DNA of 64,000 bases, taken from the NCBI RefSeq assembly GCF_014191725.1, contig NZ_JACHWZ010000003.1, forward strand, positions 62,001-126,000. The letters are read 5' to 3'. A model generated the notes under the pieces. That model ran no database searches. It was not told where the DNA came from and saw nothing but the letters and a program-made list of their open reading frames with translations. Shown in pieces: positions 35,568-48,165 of the stretch. Positions within the stretch are counted from its first letter, which is position 1, and the number at the start of each line of letters is the position of its first letter. This DNA is from Microbulbifer rhizosphaerae. Its GTDB lineage: Bacteria > Pseudomonadota > Gammaproteobacteria > Pseudomonadales > Cellvibrionaceae. The position numbers and the translations under genes are program-made.

Positions 35568-36578
35568 ATGTCTCTCACCTATCCGCCTCGGATTCACATG
35601 GCCCGGCTGCCCACCCCACTGCAGCCTCTGGACCGGATTACCGAAAAATTCTCCACCCCACACGGCGGGCCGCGCATCTGGGTCAAGCGCGACGATCTCA
35701 CTGAAACCGCCATGTCCGGCAACAAGCTGCGCAAACTGGAGTTTATTGCCGGGGTGGCTAAAGAGCAGGGGTGCGATACCCTGATCACCTGTGGTGGTGT
35801 GCAGTCCAACCACTGCCGCACCACGGCGCTGGTGGGGGCGCGCCTGGGACTGCGGGTGCAACTGATCCTGCGCGGCGAAGAGGAGCAGGTGCCGGACGGC
35901 AACTTGCTGGTGGATTACCTGGCGGGCGCATCGGCGGCTTTTTATCCCGCACGCCAGTACTTCGCCGAACTCGACAAGCTGTTCGCACACTGGCGGGACT
36001 TCTACGCGCAGCGCGGCCATAAAGCGCTGTGTATTCCGACGGGGGGTAGCGACGGCCTGGGCGTCTGGGGTTATATCTGCGGCGCCGAAGAGCTGCTCGC
36101 GGACTGTCGGGAGCAGGGTTTCGAGCCTGAACATATCATCTGTGCCACCGGCAGCGGCGGTACACAAGCCGGCCTGACCTTGGGCTGCCACCTGCTGGGC
36201 AGCCGGGCGCAGGTTACCGGTTATGCAGTGTGCGATAACGCCGAGTATTTTCAGCGCAAGGTACGGGACGATATTGAGCAGTGGCGCGAAGCGGGAAACA
36301 CCTTGCCGGACGCCGGGAAGCTGAACATTCAGGTCAATGATGGATATATCGGTCCCGGCTACGCCGAGGCCGACGAGACGGTATACCGCGCTATCGCCGA
36401 GGCGGCCGGGCAGGAGGGGCTGTTGCTGGACCCGGTTTACACCGGCAAGGCGTTCGCTGGCCTGTTACAGGAACTCCACCGGGGCTGTTACCACGATACT
36501 GAGAATCTGGTATTCGTACATACCGGCGGTCAGTTCGGATTATTCCCCCACCGGGAGAAGTTTTCATTCCTCTTATAA
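35568..36578 (+). CDS. dcyD: D-cysteine desulfhydrase / ACC-deaminase family PLP enzyme
   Basis: PLP-dependent enzyme that breaks D-cysteine to pyruvate, ammonia and sulfide; related ACC deaminases share the fold. The PLP Lys lies in AMSGNKLRKLEF, VQSNHCR follows it, and the phosphate-binding TGSGGTQAGL is in the second half. 336 aa. ATG 35568, with GAGGAAGAG upstream, was preferred; the frame runs open upstream through the REP-like element without conservation. Specificity between D-cysteine and ACC cannot be set from sequence alone. Confidence 0.88.
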   Translation: MSLTYPPRIHMARLPTPLQPLDRITEKFSTPHGGPRIWVKRDDLTETAMSGNKLRKLEFIAGVAKEQGCDTLITCGGVQSNHCRTTALVGARLGLRVQLILRGEEEQVPDGNLLVDYLAGASAAFYPARQYFAELDKLFAHWRDFYAQRGHKALCIPTGGSDGLGVWGYICGAEELLADCREQGFEPEHIICATGSGGTQAGLTLGCHLLGSRAQVTGYAVCDNAEYFQRKVRDDIEQWREAGNTLPDAGKLNIQVNDGYIGPGYAEADETVYRAIAEAAGQEGLLLDPVYTGKAFAGLLQELHRGCYHDTENLVFVHTGGQFGLFPHREKFSFLL

Positions 36579-36610
36579 ACTTTTCCGGAAACTGCTAACC
36601 TGCGCAACAA

Positions 36611-38323
36611 TTGGCATTTGCCTCTGTACAGAAAACAATCAGAATTAAAGTAGTGGTGGTTAGTTTGGAATCTTTCAATCATCTGCTCTTATCACTGGAT
36701 GGAATCCTCGGCTCCGCGCCCTGGTTCCCATGGGTGCTTTTGGGCGTCGGCCTTTTCTTTACCCTGTATCTCGGATTTCCCCAGATTCGTTATTTCCGCC
36801 ACGCGGTTAAAATCACCCAGGGTAAGTACGACAAGCCCAGTGACCCCGGCGACACCTCCCACTTCCAGGCTCTGGCCACAGCACTGTCCGGCACTGTTGG
36901 CACCGGCAATATCGGCGGTGTGGGGCTGGCGATTTTCCTCGGCGGTCCGGCGGCGCTCTTCTGGATGTGGGTCACCGCCTTTCTTGGAATGACCACCAAA
37001 TTCGTCGAAGTGACCCTGTCGCACAAGTATCGCATCAAGGCGGCGGATGGCTACTACGCGGGCGGTCCCATGTTTTATATGGAGCGCCGGCTGAATATGA
37101 AATGGCTGGCGGTGCTCTTTGCTATCGCCACGGTAATCAGTTCGTTCGGCACCGGCAGCCTGCCGCAGGTGAACAATATCGCCCAGGCCATGTACGACAC
37201 CTTTGGCCTGAACAAGGCCCTGACCGGTGGCATCCTGGCGATACTATTGGGCATGGTGATTATCGGCGGTATCACCCGGATTGCCAAGGTCACCTCCACC
37301 ATCGTACCGGTGATGGCAGTGTTTTATGTGATTGGCGCATTGGCGGTGATCATTTACAACTACCAGAATATCATTCCGTCTTTCATTGAGGTATTCAGCG
37401 GGGCCTTTAACGGCAGTGCCGCCGCGGGTGGCTTTCTCGGTGCCAGCTTTGCCTACGCCTTCAACCGAGGGGTGAACCGCGGTCTCTTTTCCAACGAGGC
37501 GGGGCAGGGCTCGGCACCAATCGCCCACGCCTCCGCACGGGCGGACGAGCCGGTGTCCGAAGGCATGGTTTCTCTGCTGGAGCCGTTTATCGACACCATC
37601 ATCATCTGCACCTTAACGGGGCTGGTGATCCTCTCATCCGGAGCCTGGACGGAAAAATACCTGAACCAGTTCGAGCGCGCCGATATGTTTGTGGTGGCCG
37701 GCTCTTATAGCGACAAAAATCCTGAAGATGTGGACCAGTTGTACAATTTCCTGCGCGGCAAAGAGAGCGAAGTGCAGTATTACAGCGGCTCTGTGGTGGT
37801 CGCCGACGGCAAGGCGCTGAATGAAGGGGAATTCACCCTGATCAACGCGCGCTCTGTGGCTGAGGATGTCGAATACCGGGTGGGCGAAGATAATTACAGC
37901 GGTGTGCTGACGGTAACGGAAGGCAGGTTCGCCAATCTGGATGTGGATATTTGGGGCAACTCGCTGCTGCACTCGGTGGCGCTGACCAACCGCGCCTTCC
38001 AGAAGGGTTTCTTCGGTGAGTACGGCAGCTTGATTGTCACCTTAGGCATTCTTCTGTTCGCGTTTTCCACTGCCATCGCCTGGTCCTACTACGGCGACCG
38101 CTCGATGATCTATCTGTTCGGCCCCAGAGCGGTAATGCCCTACCGGCTGGTGTATGTGGTGGCCTTCTTCTGGGCCGCGATCGAGGACACCACGGTGATC
38201 TGGAATCTGTCCGCGGTGACGATTGTAATTATGACGCTGCCAAACCTGTTCGGTATTTCCGTGCTGGCCAGGGAGATGAAGGATACGGTGAAAGAGTATT
38301 GGAAAGACCCGAGCCACAAATAA
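36611..38323 (+). CDS. Na+:amino-acid symporter, AGCS (alanine/glycine) family, with soluble insert
   Basis: Inner-membrane sodium-coupled importer of small neutral amino acids. The AGCS signature is clear: [20 protein letters not shown] near residue 95, [11 protein letters not shown], and [23 protein letters not shown]. About ten membrane helices. A hydrophilic block of roughly 100 residues (about 347-450, bases 37650-37960), absent from the standard 450-500-aa members, is inserted before the last helices. The start is uncertain: ATG 36611, GTG 36653 and TTG 36665 are in frame and none has a clear ribosome site; the mature N-terminus is near SLESFNHLL. Confidence 0.9.
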   Translation: MAFASVQKTIRIKVVVVSLESFNHLLLSLDGILGSAPWFPWVLLGVGLFFTLYLGFPQIRYFRHAVKITQGKYDKPSDPGDTSHFQALATALSGTVGTGNIGGVGLAIFLGGPAALFWMWVTAFLGMTTKFVEVTLSHKYRIKAADGYYAGGPMFYMERRLNMKWLAVLFAIATVISSFGTGSLPQVNNIAQAMYDTFGLNKALTGGILAILLGMVIIGGITRIAKVTSTIVPVMAVFYVIGALAVIIYNYQNIIPSFIEVFSGAFNGSAAAGGFLGASFAYAFNRGVNRGLFSNEAGQGSAPIAHASARADEPVSEGMVSLLEPFIDTIIICTLTGLVILSSGAWTEKYLNQFERADMFVVAGSYSDKNPEDVDQLYNFLRGKESEVQYYSGSVVVADGKALNEGEFTLINARSVAEDVEYRVGEDNYSGVLTVTEGRFANLDVDIWGNSLLHSVALTNRAFQKGFFGEYGSLIVTLGILLFAFSTAIAWSYYGDRSMIYLFGPRAVMPYRLVYVVAFFWAAIEDTTVIWNLSAVTIVIMTLPNLFGISVLAREMKDTVKEYWKDPSHK

Positions 38324-38334
38324 GATGATTTATC

Positions 38335-38405
38335 TGTAGGAGCGGCGGGGCGGCCATCCGCCGCTGGCCGCGATCAGTCCATCGCGGCCGACGGCCGCTC
38401 CTACA
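38335..38405. repeat. REP-like TGTAGGAGC palindrome
   Basis: TGTAGGAGCGGC at one end and GCCGCTCCTACA at the other, with inner GGCCGCGATC / ATCGCGGCC. It starts 12 bases after the symporter stop, between convergent genes. Confidence 0.87.
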
Positions 38406-38417
38406 CAACAGGTCGAC

Positions 38418-38447
38418 AAAAAAGGGGCAGCCAGTGGCTGCCCCTTT
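38418..38447. terminator. Bidirectional terminator between convergent genes
   Basis: AAAGGGGCAGCC and GGCTGCCCCTTT pair around AGT; runs of A on the left and T-rich sequence on the right serve both strands. It ends the symporter (plus) and the M4 protease (minus) transcripts. Confidence 0.88.
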
Positions 38448-38468
38448 CTCGTTTTACCTCAACCAAAG

Positions 38469-41102
<2,634 letters not shown>

Positions 41103-42437
41103 CTACACATTCAGCAATAAAAACTCCCGTTCCCAGGAACTGATCACCCGGTTGAACTCCTCGTACTCGTCCCGCTTTATCGCGCTCCAGGCGCGCACGA
41201 ATTTTGCTCCGAACATTTCCGTGGCCTCCCTGCATTCCAGCAGGAGATTCAAGGCGTGTTCCTGGGTCCGGGGCAGGGTGATGGGCTCTTCCGAGCAGTC
41301 GCCCTCGTAAGGCGCGCTGGGTTCCACCTGGTTTATCATGCCCAGGTAGCCGCAGGCGAGAGATGCGGCAATGGCCAGGTAGGGATTGCAGTCGGCGCCG
41401 GGGAAGCGGTTCTCCAGGCGCTTGCCCTGGGGCGAACTGTCCGGCACCCGCAGGCCGGTGGTGCGGTTGTCGTAACCCCAGTGCAGACTCGTGGGCGCAG
41501 CCATCTCCGGGGTGAAGCGCCGGTAAGAGTTCACGTTGGGGGCAAAGAAAGAAATAAAGCCGGGGATATACTGCTGCATGCCGCCGATGAAGTGCAGGAA
41601 GATGTCATTTTCCTTACCGCGGTCGTCCACAAAAATATTCTTGCCGGTCTCCGTATCGATGATGCTCTGGTGCAGGTGCAGGGCGCTGCCGGGCTCGTCC
41701 TCCATCGGCTTGGCCATAAAGGTGGCGTAGATGCCGTGGCGGAGGGCGGTTTCGCGCACGGTGCGTTTGAAGGTAAACACCTGGTCTGCAAGCTTCAGCG
41801 GGTCGCCATGCAGGAAATTGATTTCCATCTGCGCGGTGCCGGACTCGTGGATCAGCGTATCCACATCCAGGCCCTGCGCCTCACAGAAATCGTACATGTC
41901 CTCGATGATCGGCTCGTACTCGTTGGCCGCGTCGATACTGTAGGACTGGCGGGTTTTCTCCGTGCGACCGGAGCGGCCCACCGGGGCGGAGAGTTTTTCG
42001 TCCGGGTCCAGGTTGCGCTTGACCAGGTAGAATTCCACCTCCGGCGCGACAATGGGTTTCCAGCCCCTGGCCGCGTATTTGTCCAGCACGAACTTGAGAA
42101 TATTGCGCGTGCTGATGGGGTGGGGCTCGCCGTCGCGGGTGTAGCAGTCGTGAATGATCTGCGCGGTGGGCTCGTTGGCCCAGGGGTTCAGGCGGATGGA
42201 GTCCGGGTCCGGCATCAGCAGCATATCGGTATCCGCCGGGTCCACCAGTTCGTTGTGCTCGTCGACATAGTCACCGGTGACCGTCTGCACCAGGATGCTC
42301 TCGGGCAGGCGGCTGTCTTCAGTGAGGAATTTGTCCGTGGGGGTAAATTTGCCCCGCGCATTGCCGGACATATCGGGCACCAGGCACTCCACTTCGGAAA
42401 TATCGTGTTCCGCGAGCCACTGTGTAATCTTGTCCAT
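41103..42437 (-). CDS. Glutamine synthetase-family gamma-glutamylpolyamine synthetase (PuuA/SpuI-like)
   Basis: ATP-dependent ligase, probably joining glutamate to putrescine or another polyamine in the Puu catabolic route. GS fold of 444 aa: N-terminal beta-grasp with MSGNARGKF, EVEFYL (metal Glu), the catalytic GSALHLHQSI, NSYRRFTPEMAAP, the ATP/Arg segment NRTTGLRVP, and ENRFPGADCNPYLAIAA. It lacks the adenylylation loop seen in GlnA. It is divergent from a puuB-like oxidase, which supports the polyamine role. Other amine substrates are possible. Confidence 0.87.
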   Translation of the reverse strand: MDKITQWLAEHDISEVECLVPDMSGNARGKFTPTDKFLTEDSRLPESILVQTVTGDYVDEHNELVDPADTDMLLMPDPDSIRLNPWANEPTAQIIHDCYTRDGEPHPISTRNILKFVLDKYAARGWKPIVAPEVEFYLVKRNLDPDEKLSAPVGRSGRTEKTRQSYSIDAANEYEPIIEDMYDFCEAQGLDVDTLIHESGTAQMEINFLHGDPLKLADQVFTFKRTVRETALRHGIYATFMAKPMEDEPGSALHLHQSIIDTETGKNIFVDDRGKENDIFLHFIGGMQQYIPGFISFFAPNVNSYRRFTPEMAAPTSLHWGYDNRTTGLRVPDSSPQGKRLENRFPGADCNPYLAIAASLACGYLGMINQVEPSAPYEGDCSEEPITLPRTQEHALNLLLECREATEMFGAKFVRAWSAIKRDEYEEFNRVISSWEREFLLLNV

Positions 42438-42523
42438 GTTCCACCTAGCGTGAAAAAGGTCGTCCGAGGGTAGTATAAGCGTGGCCGGCAGCGCATCCCG
42501 CCACTGACTTTGATTATGTCAAG

Positions 42524-42568
42524 AAACCGAATTATTATTCAACTTAAATTGAATCGTGGTTTCGGTTT
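42524..42568. promoter_or_regulatory. Nested palindrome between the divergent polyamine genes
   Basis: Outer arms AAACCGAA (42524-42531) and TTCGGTTT (42561-42568) enclose an inner palindrome ATTCAA-N6-TTGAAT (42537-42554). It lies 36 bases before the puuB-like ATG. An operator for a repressor shared by the divergent pair is the simplest reading. Confidence 0.55.
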
Positions 42569-42603
42569 TGCGCCGATGCCCAGCGTTGAGAGAGAAGCCG
42601 CCT

Positions 42604-43911
42604 ATGATTGCCTCTGGCACGGTAACCAAACTGGTCGGCCACACCGACTCCTATTACGCCGCCAGTGCCAACCCGGCATCGATATACCCTACGTTCGAGG
42701 GCACTGTGGAGGCGGATGTGTGTGTGATCGGCGCCGGCTATACGGGCCTGTCTTCCGCTCTTCACCTGGCTGAGCGCGGCTACAAGGTGGTGGTGCTGGA
42801 GGCCGAGCGGGTGGCCTGGGGTGCCTCCGGACGTAACGGCGGTCACGTGGGCGTGGGCCAGCGCCGGGGCCAGGAGGACTTGGAAAAAATGCTCGGCCGC
42901 CACACCGCCAAGTGCCTGTGGGATATGAGTGTGGAGGCGGTGCAGTTGGTGGAAGCGCTGATCCACAGGCACGAGATCCGATGCGACCTGAAGCGCGGCA
43001 TTATGCATCTGGCCGCGAAGCGCAGCCACGATGAGCACCTGAAAGAGGAAGTGGAACTGCTGCGTGAGCGCTACGGCTACGAGCAGATACGCTATGCGGA
43101 CAAGGAGGAGGTCCGTTCGCTGGTGGGTTCGGAGCGCTACTTCGGGGCCCAGATCGACAGCGGTTCCCTGCACCTGCACCCGCTGAATTTCGCCCTGGGG
43201 CTGGCGGACGCCGCCGCTGCGGCCGGAGTGGAGTTCTATGAGCACAGCCGGGTAACCCGCTACCGCGGAGGCTCCCCCTGCATCGTGGAAACATCAAAAG
43301 GGCGGGTCCAGGCGAGGAATGTGGTGCTGGCCTGCAACGGCTACCTGGGCAAACTGGAGCCGCGCATGGCGGGCAAGATCATGCCCATCAACAATTTCGT
43401 GCTGGCTACCGAGCCGCTGTCGGAGTCCCTGGCAAAAGAGTTGATTGCCAACGACTACGCCCTGCAAGACACCCTGTTCGTAATCAACTACTGGAAGCTC
43501 TCCGGCGATAACCGGCTGATCTTCGGCGGCGGCGAAAACTACTCGTCCAGATTTCCGCAGGCTATCCGCAGCTTCGTGCGCGAATATATGCTGCGGGTTT
43601 ACCCGCAGTTGGCGGACACGCAAATAGATTTCGGGTGGGGCGGTACCCTGGCGATCACCCTCAATCGCATGCCCCACCTGGGGCGCCTGGAACCCAATGT
43701 TTTTTACAGCCAGGGCTACTCCGGCCACGGCGTACCCACAGCCACTTTCGCCGGCAAGCTGATCGCCGAGGTGATCGCGGGCACGGAGGAACGCTTTGAT
43801 GTATTGACGCAAATTCCAACACCGACTTTCCCGGGCGGTACACTCCTGCGCTGGCCGGCGCTGGTGGCGGGGATGCTCTATTACAGCCTTAAGGACAAGT
43901 TAGGGCGTTGA
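42604..43911 (+). CDS. FAD-dependent gamma-glutamylputrescine oxidase (PuuB-like)
   Basis: DAO-fold flavoprotein, 435 aa. The dinucleotide motif VIGAGYTGLSSALHLAERG follows EADVC near residue 38, then AWGASGRNGGHVGVGQR, the FAD contact typical of PuuB/OrdL proteins. LACNGYLG and the C-terminal FYSQGYSGHGVPTATFAGKL complete the family pattern. It would oxidise the gamma-glutamylated polyamine made by the divergent ligase, yielding an aldehyde, ammonia and H2O2. ATG 42604 begins MIASGTV; upstream in-frame codons run through the palindrome. Confidence 0.9.
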   Translation: MIASGTVTKLVGHTDSYYAASANPASIYPTFEGTVEADVCVIGAGYTGLSSALHLAERGYKVVVLEAERVAWGASGRNGGHVGVGQRRGQEDLEKMLGRHTAKCLWDMSVEAVQLVEALIHRHEIRCDLKRGIMHLAAKRSHDEHLKEEVELLRERYGYEQIRYADKEEVRSLVGSERYFGAQIDSGSLHLHPLNFALGLADAAAAAGVEFYEHSRVTRYRGGSPCIVETSKGRVQARNVVLACNGYLGKLEPRMAGKIMPINNFVLATEPLSESLAKELIANDYALQDTLFVINYWKLSGDNRLIFGGGENYSSRFPQAIRSFVREYMLRVYPQLADTQIDFGWGGTLAITLNRMPHLGRLEPNVFYSQGYSGHGVPTATFAGKLIAEVIAGTEERFDVLTQIPTPTFPGGTLLRWPALVAGMLYYSLKDKLGR

Positions 43912-44068
43912 TCAATTACGCGGGATTCTCGACGCTTCCTTTATTGTTGATAATTGAGCAATCATTCGGTTTGTGGGATAACAGACATTCCAGATTTACT
44001 CGCTGGGGTACAGCTATCGGCGGTATCGGATGCCACCCCCTGATAAAAACAATGACGGGGATTGGCCA

Positions 44069-46390
44069 ATGCCTGATTCAAATAGACCTTTGCAGACAAG
44101 CAAATATACCCTTGCCACCGCTATTGGAGCCGCGATCATCGCCGTCGGCGGTGGGGCCGCGGCGGCGGAAATCGAAGAGGTGACGGTGACCGCGCAGATG
44201 CGCGTCGAATCTCTCAAGGACGTACCCATGGCGGTGAGCGCCTTTACCGGCGACACGGTCAGGAAAAGCAATCTGAGCGATTTCAAGGACCTGTTCGCGT
44301 TAACCCCAGGTGTCTCCGGGGAAACCAGCGACTCCTTCTTCGATTCGGTCTCCGTGCGCGGGGTCAACAACAACAGCTTTGGCAGCGGCAGCGATCCGGC
44401 CCTGGGCGTATTCCTCGACGGTGTCTACCAGAGCCGCACCGGCGCCACGCCCAGTATGTACGACCTGGAGCGGGTGGAAGTAGTGAAGGGACCACAGGGA
44501 ACCCTGTTCGGACGCAACACCGCCTCCGGTGCCATCTCCATGGTTTCGCGCAAACCCGGCGACACTTTTGCCGGGGCAATATCATTCGGCGCCGGCCAGT
44601 ACGGGCGCCGGGAATTCGAAGGCAGCCTCGACACGCCACTGGGTGAGAATCTGGCGGTGCGTATCGCCGGTATGCATCGGGACGAGGAAGGCCATATCGA
44701 AAACCTCGCCGGCGGCCGGGATCTGGGCGCCAGCGAGGCCGACGCAATGCGCCTCACCGCCATTTACGACGGCTTCCTGAACACCACCGTCACCCTGATG
44801 ACTCAGTACGAGGACCGCAACGGAGACGGCACCATCTACCGCGCGCTGGATACAGAGGGCGACTACGATCAGGTCTACAACGACACTACCGGCAAAGACG
44901 AATCGGAGATTGGCGATGTGATACTCACTGTCGAGCACGATTTCGCCGGCGGCATCACCCTGACTTCGATAACCGGCTATAAAACCCATAACTACACCTA
45001 CGTCGAGGACTTCGACGGCACCGGCGACCCCATCGATACCTTTGTGCGCGACCAGTCCGGAGATTTCTTCAGTCAGGAATTCCGCTTGGCCTCCAACAAC
45101 AGCGGAATCTTCAATTACGTGCTCGGCGCCTCCTATTATCGGGAGAATATCGATGCCTTCTTCGCCGGTATCGACAACGAGGACTTTATCTGCGACGGCA
45201 TCTACGCCGAGTGGGAGGGGGGGCTGGATACCTTCGATACCTGCGACAGCCTGCCCCAGGAGGCGATCGACGAATTCTTCGGCTTCGGGGGCGATCCCTG
45301 GGAGTATGCGCCGGACCGCCAGTCCATCGAGGCAGCGGACACCGCCGGCGACTACTCCGGTTGGGGTGTCTTCGCCAACACCACCTTCGATTTCAGCGAC
45401 GCCTCCAGCCTTGGCCTGGGTCTGCGCTACACCCGGGACGAAAAGACCTACGCTGTGGACTCCCCCTGGCCGGACACCTGGACGGGTGGTTGGAACTATC
45501 AGGTGATGTACACCGACGGTCCCATCACCGGGGAGGACACCTGGAGCAATATCTCTGGCCGCGCCACCCTCAGCCACGACTTCAGCGATGCGCTCACCGC
45601 CTACGCCAGCGTGGCCACCGGCTACAAGTCTGGCGGTTTCGATTGTCTCTCCTACCGCGTCACCGATCCGGCCTTCGATGAAGACGCGGAGGTGTGGATG
45701 GGGGAAAACGAGTGGACAGTGGACGCCAGCAACGCTGAACCCTTCAAGTTCGACGAGGAGAAGGTGCTTTCCTACGAACTGGGCCTCAAGGCACGCCTGC
45801 TGGACAACCGCCTGGCGATCAACGCCGCGGCCTTCCAGTACACCTATGACGACCTGCAGAAGGCTTTCTTTATCGGCGCCGCCGCGGTTACCCGCAATGT
45901 GGGCGAGTCCGAAGGGCAGGGCCTGGAGGTGGATACCCGCTGGCTGATCACCGACAACCTGGACCTCTACCTGGGCCTGGCATGGCTGGATACAGAGTTT
46001 TCCGGCGCGCCGGAAGAGCTGTGTGGAAACTGCGACGGCAACGAAATGGCTTTCTCACCGGACTTTTCCTCCGCCACGGTGCTCACCTACACACGTGACA
46101 CCGGCCTCGGGGAGATATCCATCTCCACCGAGTACACTTTCACCGGCGAACAGTTTTCCAACCTGGAAAACACCGATGTGGTAAAACTGGACAGCCGCGA
46201 CGTGGTCAACCTGCGGCTGTCGCTGACCTCCCCGGAAGACAGTTGGACTGCCGGTGTTTACGTGGAAAACCTGTTTGACGAGGAGTACTACCACTGGGGC
46301 TACGCGGAGGCGCTGTACAACCTGCCGGCCACCAGCACGGACCCATCCCGCGGCCGCGTGGCGGGGGTCGACCTGGATTACCGCTTCTGA
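44069..46390 (+). CDS. TonB-dependent outer-membrane receptor
   Basis: High-affinity uptake porin energised by TonB, 773 aa from ATG 44069. A signal peptide with ATAIGAAIIAVGGGAAAA, a TonB box-like EEVTVTA, the plug domain (about residues 40-155: VPMAVSAFTGDTV, VSVRGVNNNSF, VEVVKGPQGTLFGRNTASGAI), then a 22-strand barrel ending VAGVDLDYRF with C-terminal Phe. Its plug resembles receptors of the FyuA/iron-complex and carbohydrate type, so the ligand is open. It follows the puuB-like gene by 157 bases, and a TetR regulator follows it. Confidence 0.93.
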   Translation: MPDSNRPLQTSKYTLATAIGAAIIAVGGGAAAAEIEEVTVTAQMRVESLKDVPMAVSAFTGDTVRKSNLSDFKDLFALTPGVSGETSDSFFDSVSVRGVNNNSFGSGSDPALGVFLDGVYQSRTGATPSMYDLERVEVVKGPQGTLFGRNTASGAISMVSRKPGDTFAGAISFGAGQYGRREFEGSLDTPLGENLAVRIAGMHRDEEGHIENLAGGRDLGASEADAMRLTAIYDGFLNTTVTLMTQYEDRNGDGTIYRALDTEGDYDQVYNDTTGKDESEIGDVILTVEHDFAGGITLTSITGYKTHNYTYVEDFDGTGDPIDTFVRDQSGDFFSQEFRLASNNSGIFNYVLGASYYRENIDAFFAGIDNEDFICDGIYAEWEGGLDTFDTCDSLPQEAIDEFFGFGGDPWEYAPDRQSIEAADTAGDYSGWGVFANTTFDFSDASSLGLGLRYTRDEKTYAVDSPWPDTWTGGWNYQVMYTDGPITGEDTWSNISGRATLSHDFSDALTAYASVATGYKSGGFDCLSYRVTDPAFDEDAEVWMGENEWTVDASNAEPFKFDEEKVLSYELGLKARLLDNRLAINAAAFQYTYDDLQKAFFIGAAAVTRNVGESEGQGLEVDTRWLITDNLDLYLGLAWLDTEFSGAPEELCGNCDGNEMAFSPDFSSATVLTYTRDTGLGEISISTEYTFTGEQFSNLENTDVVKLDSRDVVNLRLSLTSPEDSWTAGVYVENLFDEEYYHWGYAEALYNLPATSTDPSRGRVAGVDLDYRF

Positions 46391-46453
46391 CCGTTTCATC
46401 ACTCGCTCACAGGGTGGAGTAGAAAACCGGCGTACTGCGCTCGCCACATCCCT

Positions 46454-46519
46454 GTGGCTCGGCCTCCGGCCAGCTGAAGCTGTCCAAATCCGCATCCTGC
46501 GGACAGCCTTCGGCTGTAC
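46454..46519. repeat. Palindromic repeat related to that beside rne
   Basis: It holds CTCCGGC, CTGTCCAAATCCGCATCCTGCGGAC and AGCCTTCGGCT, in the order seen at 182-338 though more diverged. It lies between the TonB receptor and the tetR-type gene. Confidence 0.5.
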
Positions 46520-46582
46520 AAAACGGCAGTCCTGTCATTTTGTCGTGGTAAACTGCGGCCATCCGACAGAGGAAGGTGAGTT

Positions 46583-47263
46583 TTGTCCAACGCAGAGCAG
46601 AGAAAGCGCAGAAGCCAGCTTGCCCCCCGGCGCGAACCAGTGCAGGCCCGCGCCCGCGAGCGCACCCGGCAGATACTGGATACCACCGGGCGGTTGCTGG
46701 AAGAGGTGGGCTTGAACGATCTCACCACCATTCTGATCGCGAAAGAACTCGGCGTCTCCGTCGGCTCCCTGTACCACTACTTCCCCAACAAGCACGCCAT
46801 CCTTTACGCCATGGGCGAGCAGTGGCTGGCCAGTATGACCGCTGCGCTGGAAGAGCTGGCCGGGGAGGACCTGGAACAGTTGTCCCTGGAGGCGTTCCTC
46901 GACCAGCTGTTGGAAAAACTGATCGCCGTCTACCGGGAGCAGCGCGGCCTGTTGCCGCTGGTGCAGGCCATGTGGGGTATTCCGGAACTGCACGAACTGG
47001 ATGAGCGCCACGACGAACTGGTGATCAGCCACCTGATGGCGATGTTCGCCCGCCAGGGTTTCACCTGTCCGCCCAACGAAATGAACCGCCTGTCCCGCAC
47101 GACCCTGGAGTGCTGCCATGCACTCTTCCTGGTGATCGTGAACCAGAAGGGTATTCGCTCCCGGCGCACTCGCGACGATCTGCAGTTGATGCTGCTCACC
47201 ATGCTGCAATCCCATCGGAACGAGAATCGCCCGGGCGGCCGCAACGACGTGGAGGCGCCGTGA
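46583..47263 (+). CDS. TetR-family transcriptional regulator
   Basis: 226 aa. The N-terminal HTH is clear: RTRQILDTTGRLLEEVGLNDLTT, then IAKELGVSVGSLYHYFPNKHAILYAMGEQW. The C-terminal helical ligand domain is not assignable. It uses a TTG start with GAGGAAGG upstream. It overlaps the 5'-nucleotidase start (GTGA) and follows the TonB receptor, either of which may be a target. Confidence 0.92.
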   Translation: MSNAEQRKRRSQLAPRREPVQARARERTRQILDTTGRLLEEVGLNDLTTILIAKELGVSVGSLYHYFPNKHAILYAMGEQWLASMTAALEELAGEDLEQLSLEAFLDQLLEKLIAVYREQRGLLPLVQAMWGIPELHELDERHDELVISHLMAMFARQGFTCPPNEMNRLSRTTLECCHALFLVIVNQKGIRSRRTRDDLQLMLLTMLQSHRNENRPGGRNDVEAP

Positions 47264-48165
47264 GCACACAGCTGAGCGACAAACTTGTGATCGCCATTTC
47301 CTCCCGGGCCCTGTTCAATCTCGGTGACAGCCACCGGGTGTTCGAGGAGCAGGGGCTGGAAGCTTTTGCGGCCTACCAGATAGACCACGAGAACGACGTG
47401 CTGGAGAAAGGCGACGCCTTTCCGTTGGTGCAGAAATTCCTGCAGATCAACCAGCGCCTCGAGGAGCCGCGGGTGGAGGTGATACTGCTGTCCCGCAACA
47501 GCGCCGACACCGGCCTGCGGGTATTCAACTCCATCGAACACTACGGCCTGGATATCACCCGCGCGGCTTTCTGCAATGGCGAGAGCCCCTGGCGCTATAT
47601 CGCGCCCTTCGGCTGCCACCTGTTCCTGTCCAGCGACGGCAGCGACGTGCGTGGGGCCCTGGAGCGGGGCGTGGCGGCGGCCACCCTGGTTGCGGGCAGT
47701 TCCCACGAGCGGGACGACGAGACCCTGCGCTTCGCCTTTGACGGCGACGCGGTGATTTTCTCCGACGAGGCGGAGCAGATCTTCAAGCGCGACGGCCTCG
47801 CCGCCTTCGCCGCCGCCGAGCGCGCTTCGGCGCAGCAGCCCCTGGGTGGCGGCCCCTTCAAGGGATTTCTCGAGGCGTTGCAGCAGTTGCAGGCGGAGTT
47901 CGCTGCCGAATCCTGTCCGATCCGTACCGCGCTGGTCACTGCTCGTTCGGCACCGGCCCACGAACGGGTAATCCGCACCCTGCGCGCCTGGAATATCCGT
48001 ATCGACGAATCGGTATTCCTGGGAGGCCTGCCCAAGGGCGAATTTCTCCGCGCCTTCGGTGCCGATGTCTTCTTTGACGACCAGCCTGCCCACTGCGCCT
48101 CCGCGGCGGAACACGTGGCTACCGGCCACGTCCCCCACGGCGTGGCCAACGAGCCGGTATCGTAG
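47260..48165 (+). CDS. Cytosolic 5'-nucleotidase (NT5C1-like)
   Basis: Dephosphorylates nucleoside monophosphates, 301 aa. Family features (the PF06189-type bacterial 5'-nucleotidase, HAD-related) include LVIAISSRALFNLGDSHRVFE near the N-terminus, VILLSRNSADTGLRVFNSIEHYGLDITR, a FDGDAVIFSDE acidic motif, and GLPKGEFLRAFGADVFFDDQ at the end. Start GTG 47260 overlaps the tetR stop. Its own stop codon TAG is supplied by the first bases of a palindromic repeat. Confidence 0.88.
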   Translation: MSTQLSDKLVIAISSRALFNLGDSHRVFEEQGLEAFAAYQIDHENDVLEKGDAFPLVQKFLQINQRLEEPRVEVILLSRNSADTGLRVFNSIEHYGLDITRAAFCNGESPWRYIAPFGCHLFLSSDGSDVRGALERGVAAATLVAGSSHERDDETLRFAFDGDAVIFSDEAEQIFKRDGLAAFAAAERASAQQPLGGGPFKGFLEALQQLQAEFAAESCPIRTALVTARSAPAHERVIRTLRAWNIRIDESVFLGGLPKGEFLRAFGADVFFDDQPAHCASAAEHVATGHVPHGVANEPVS

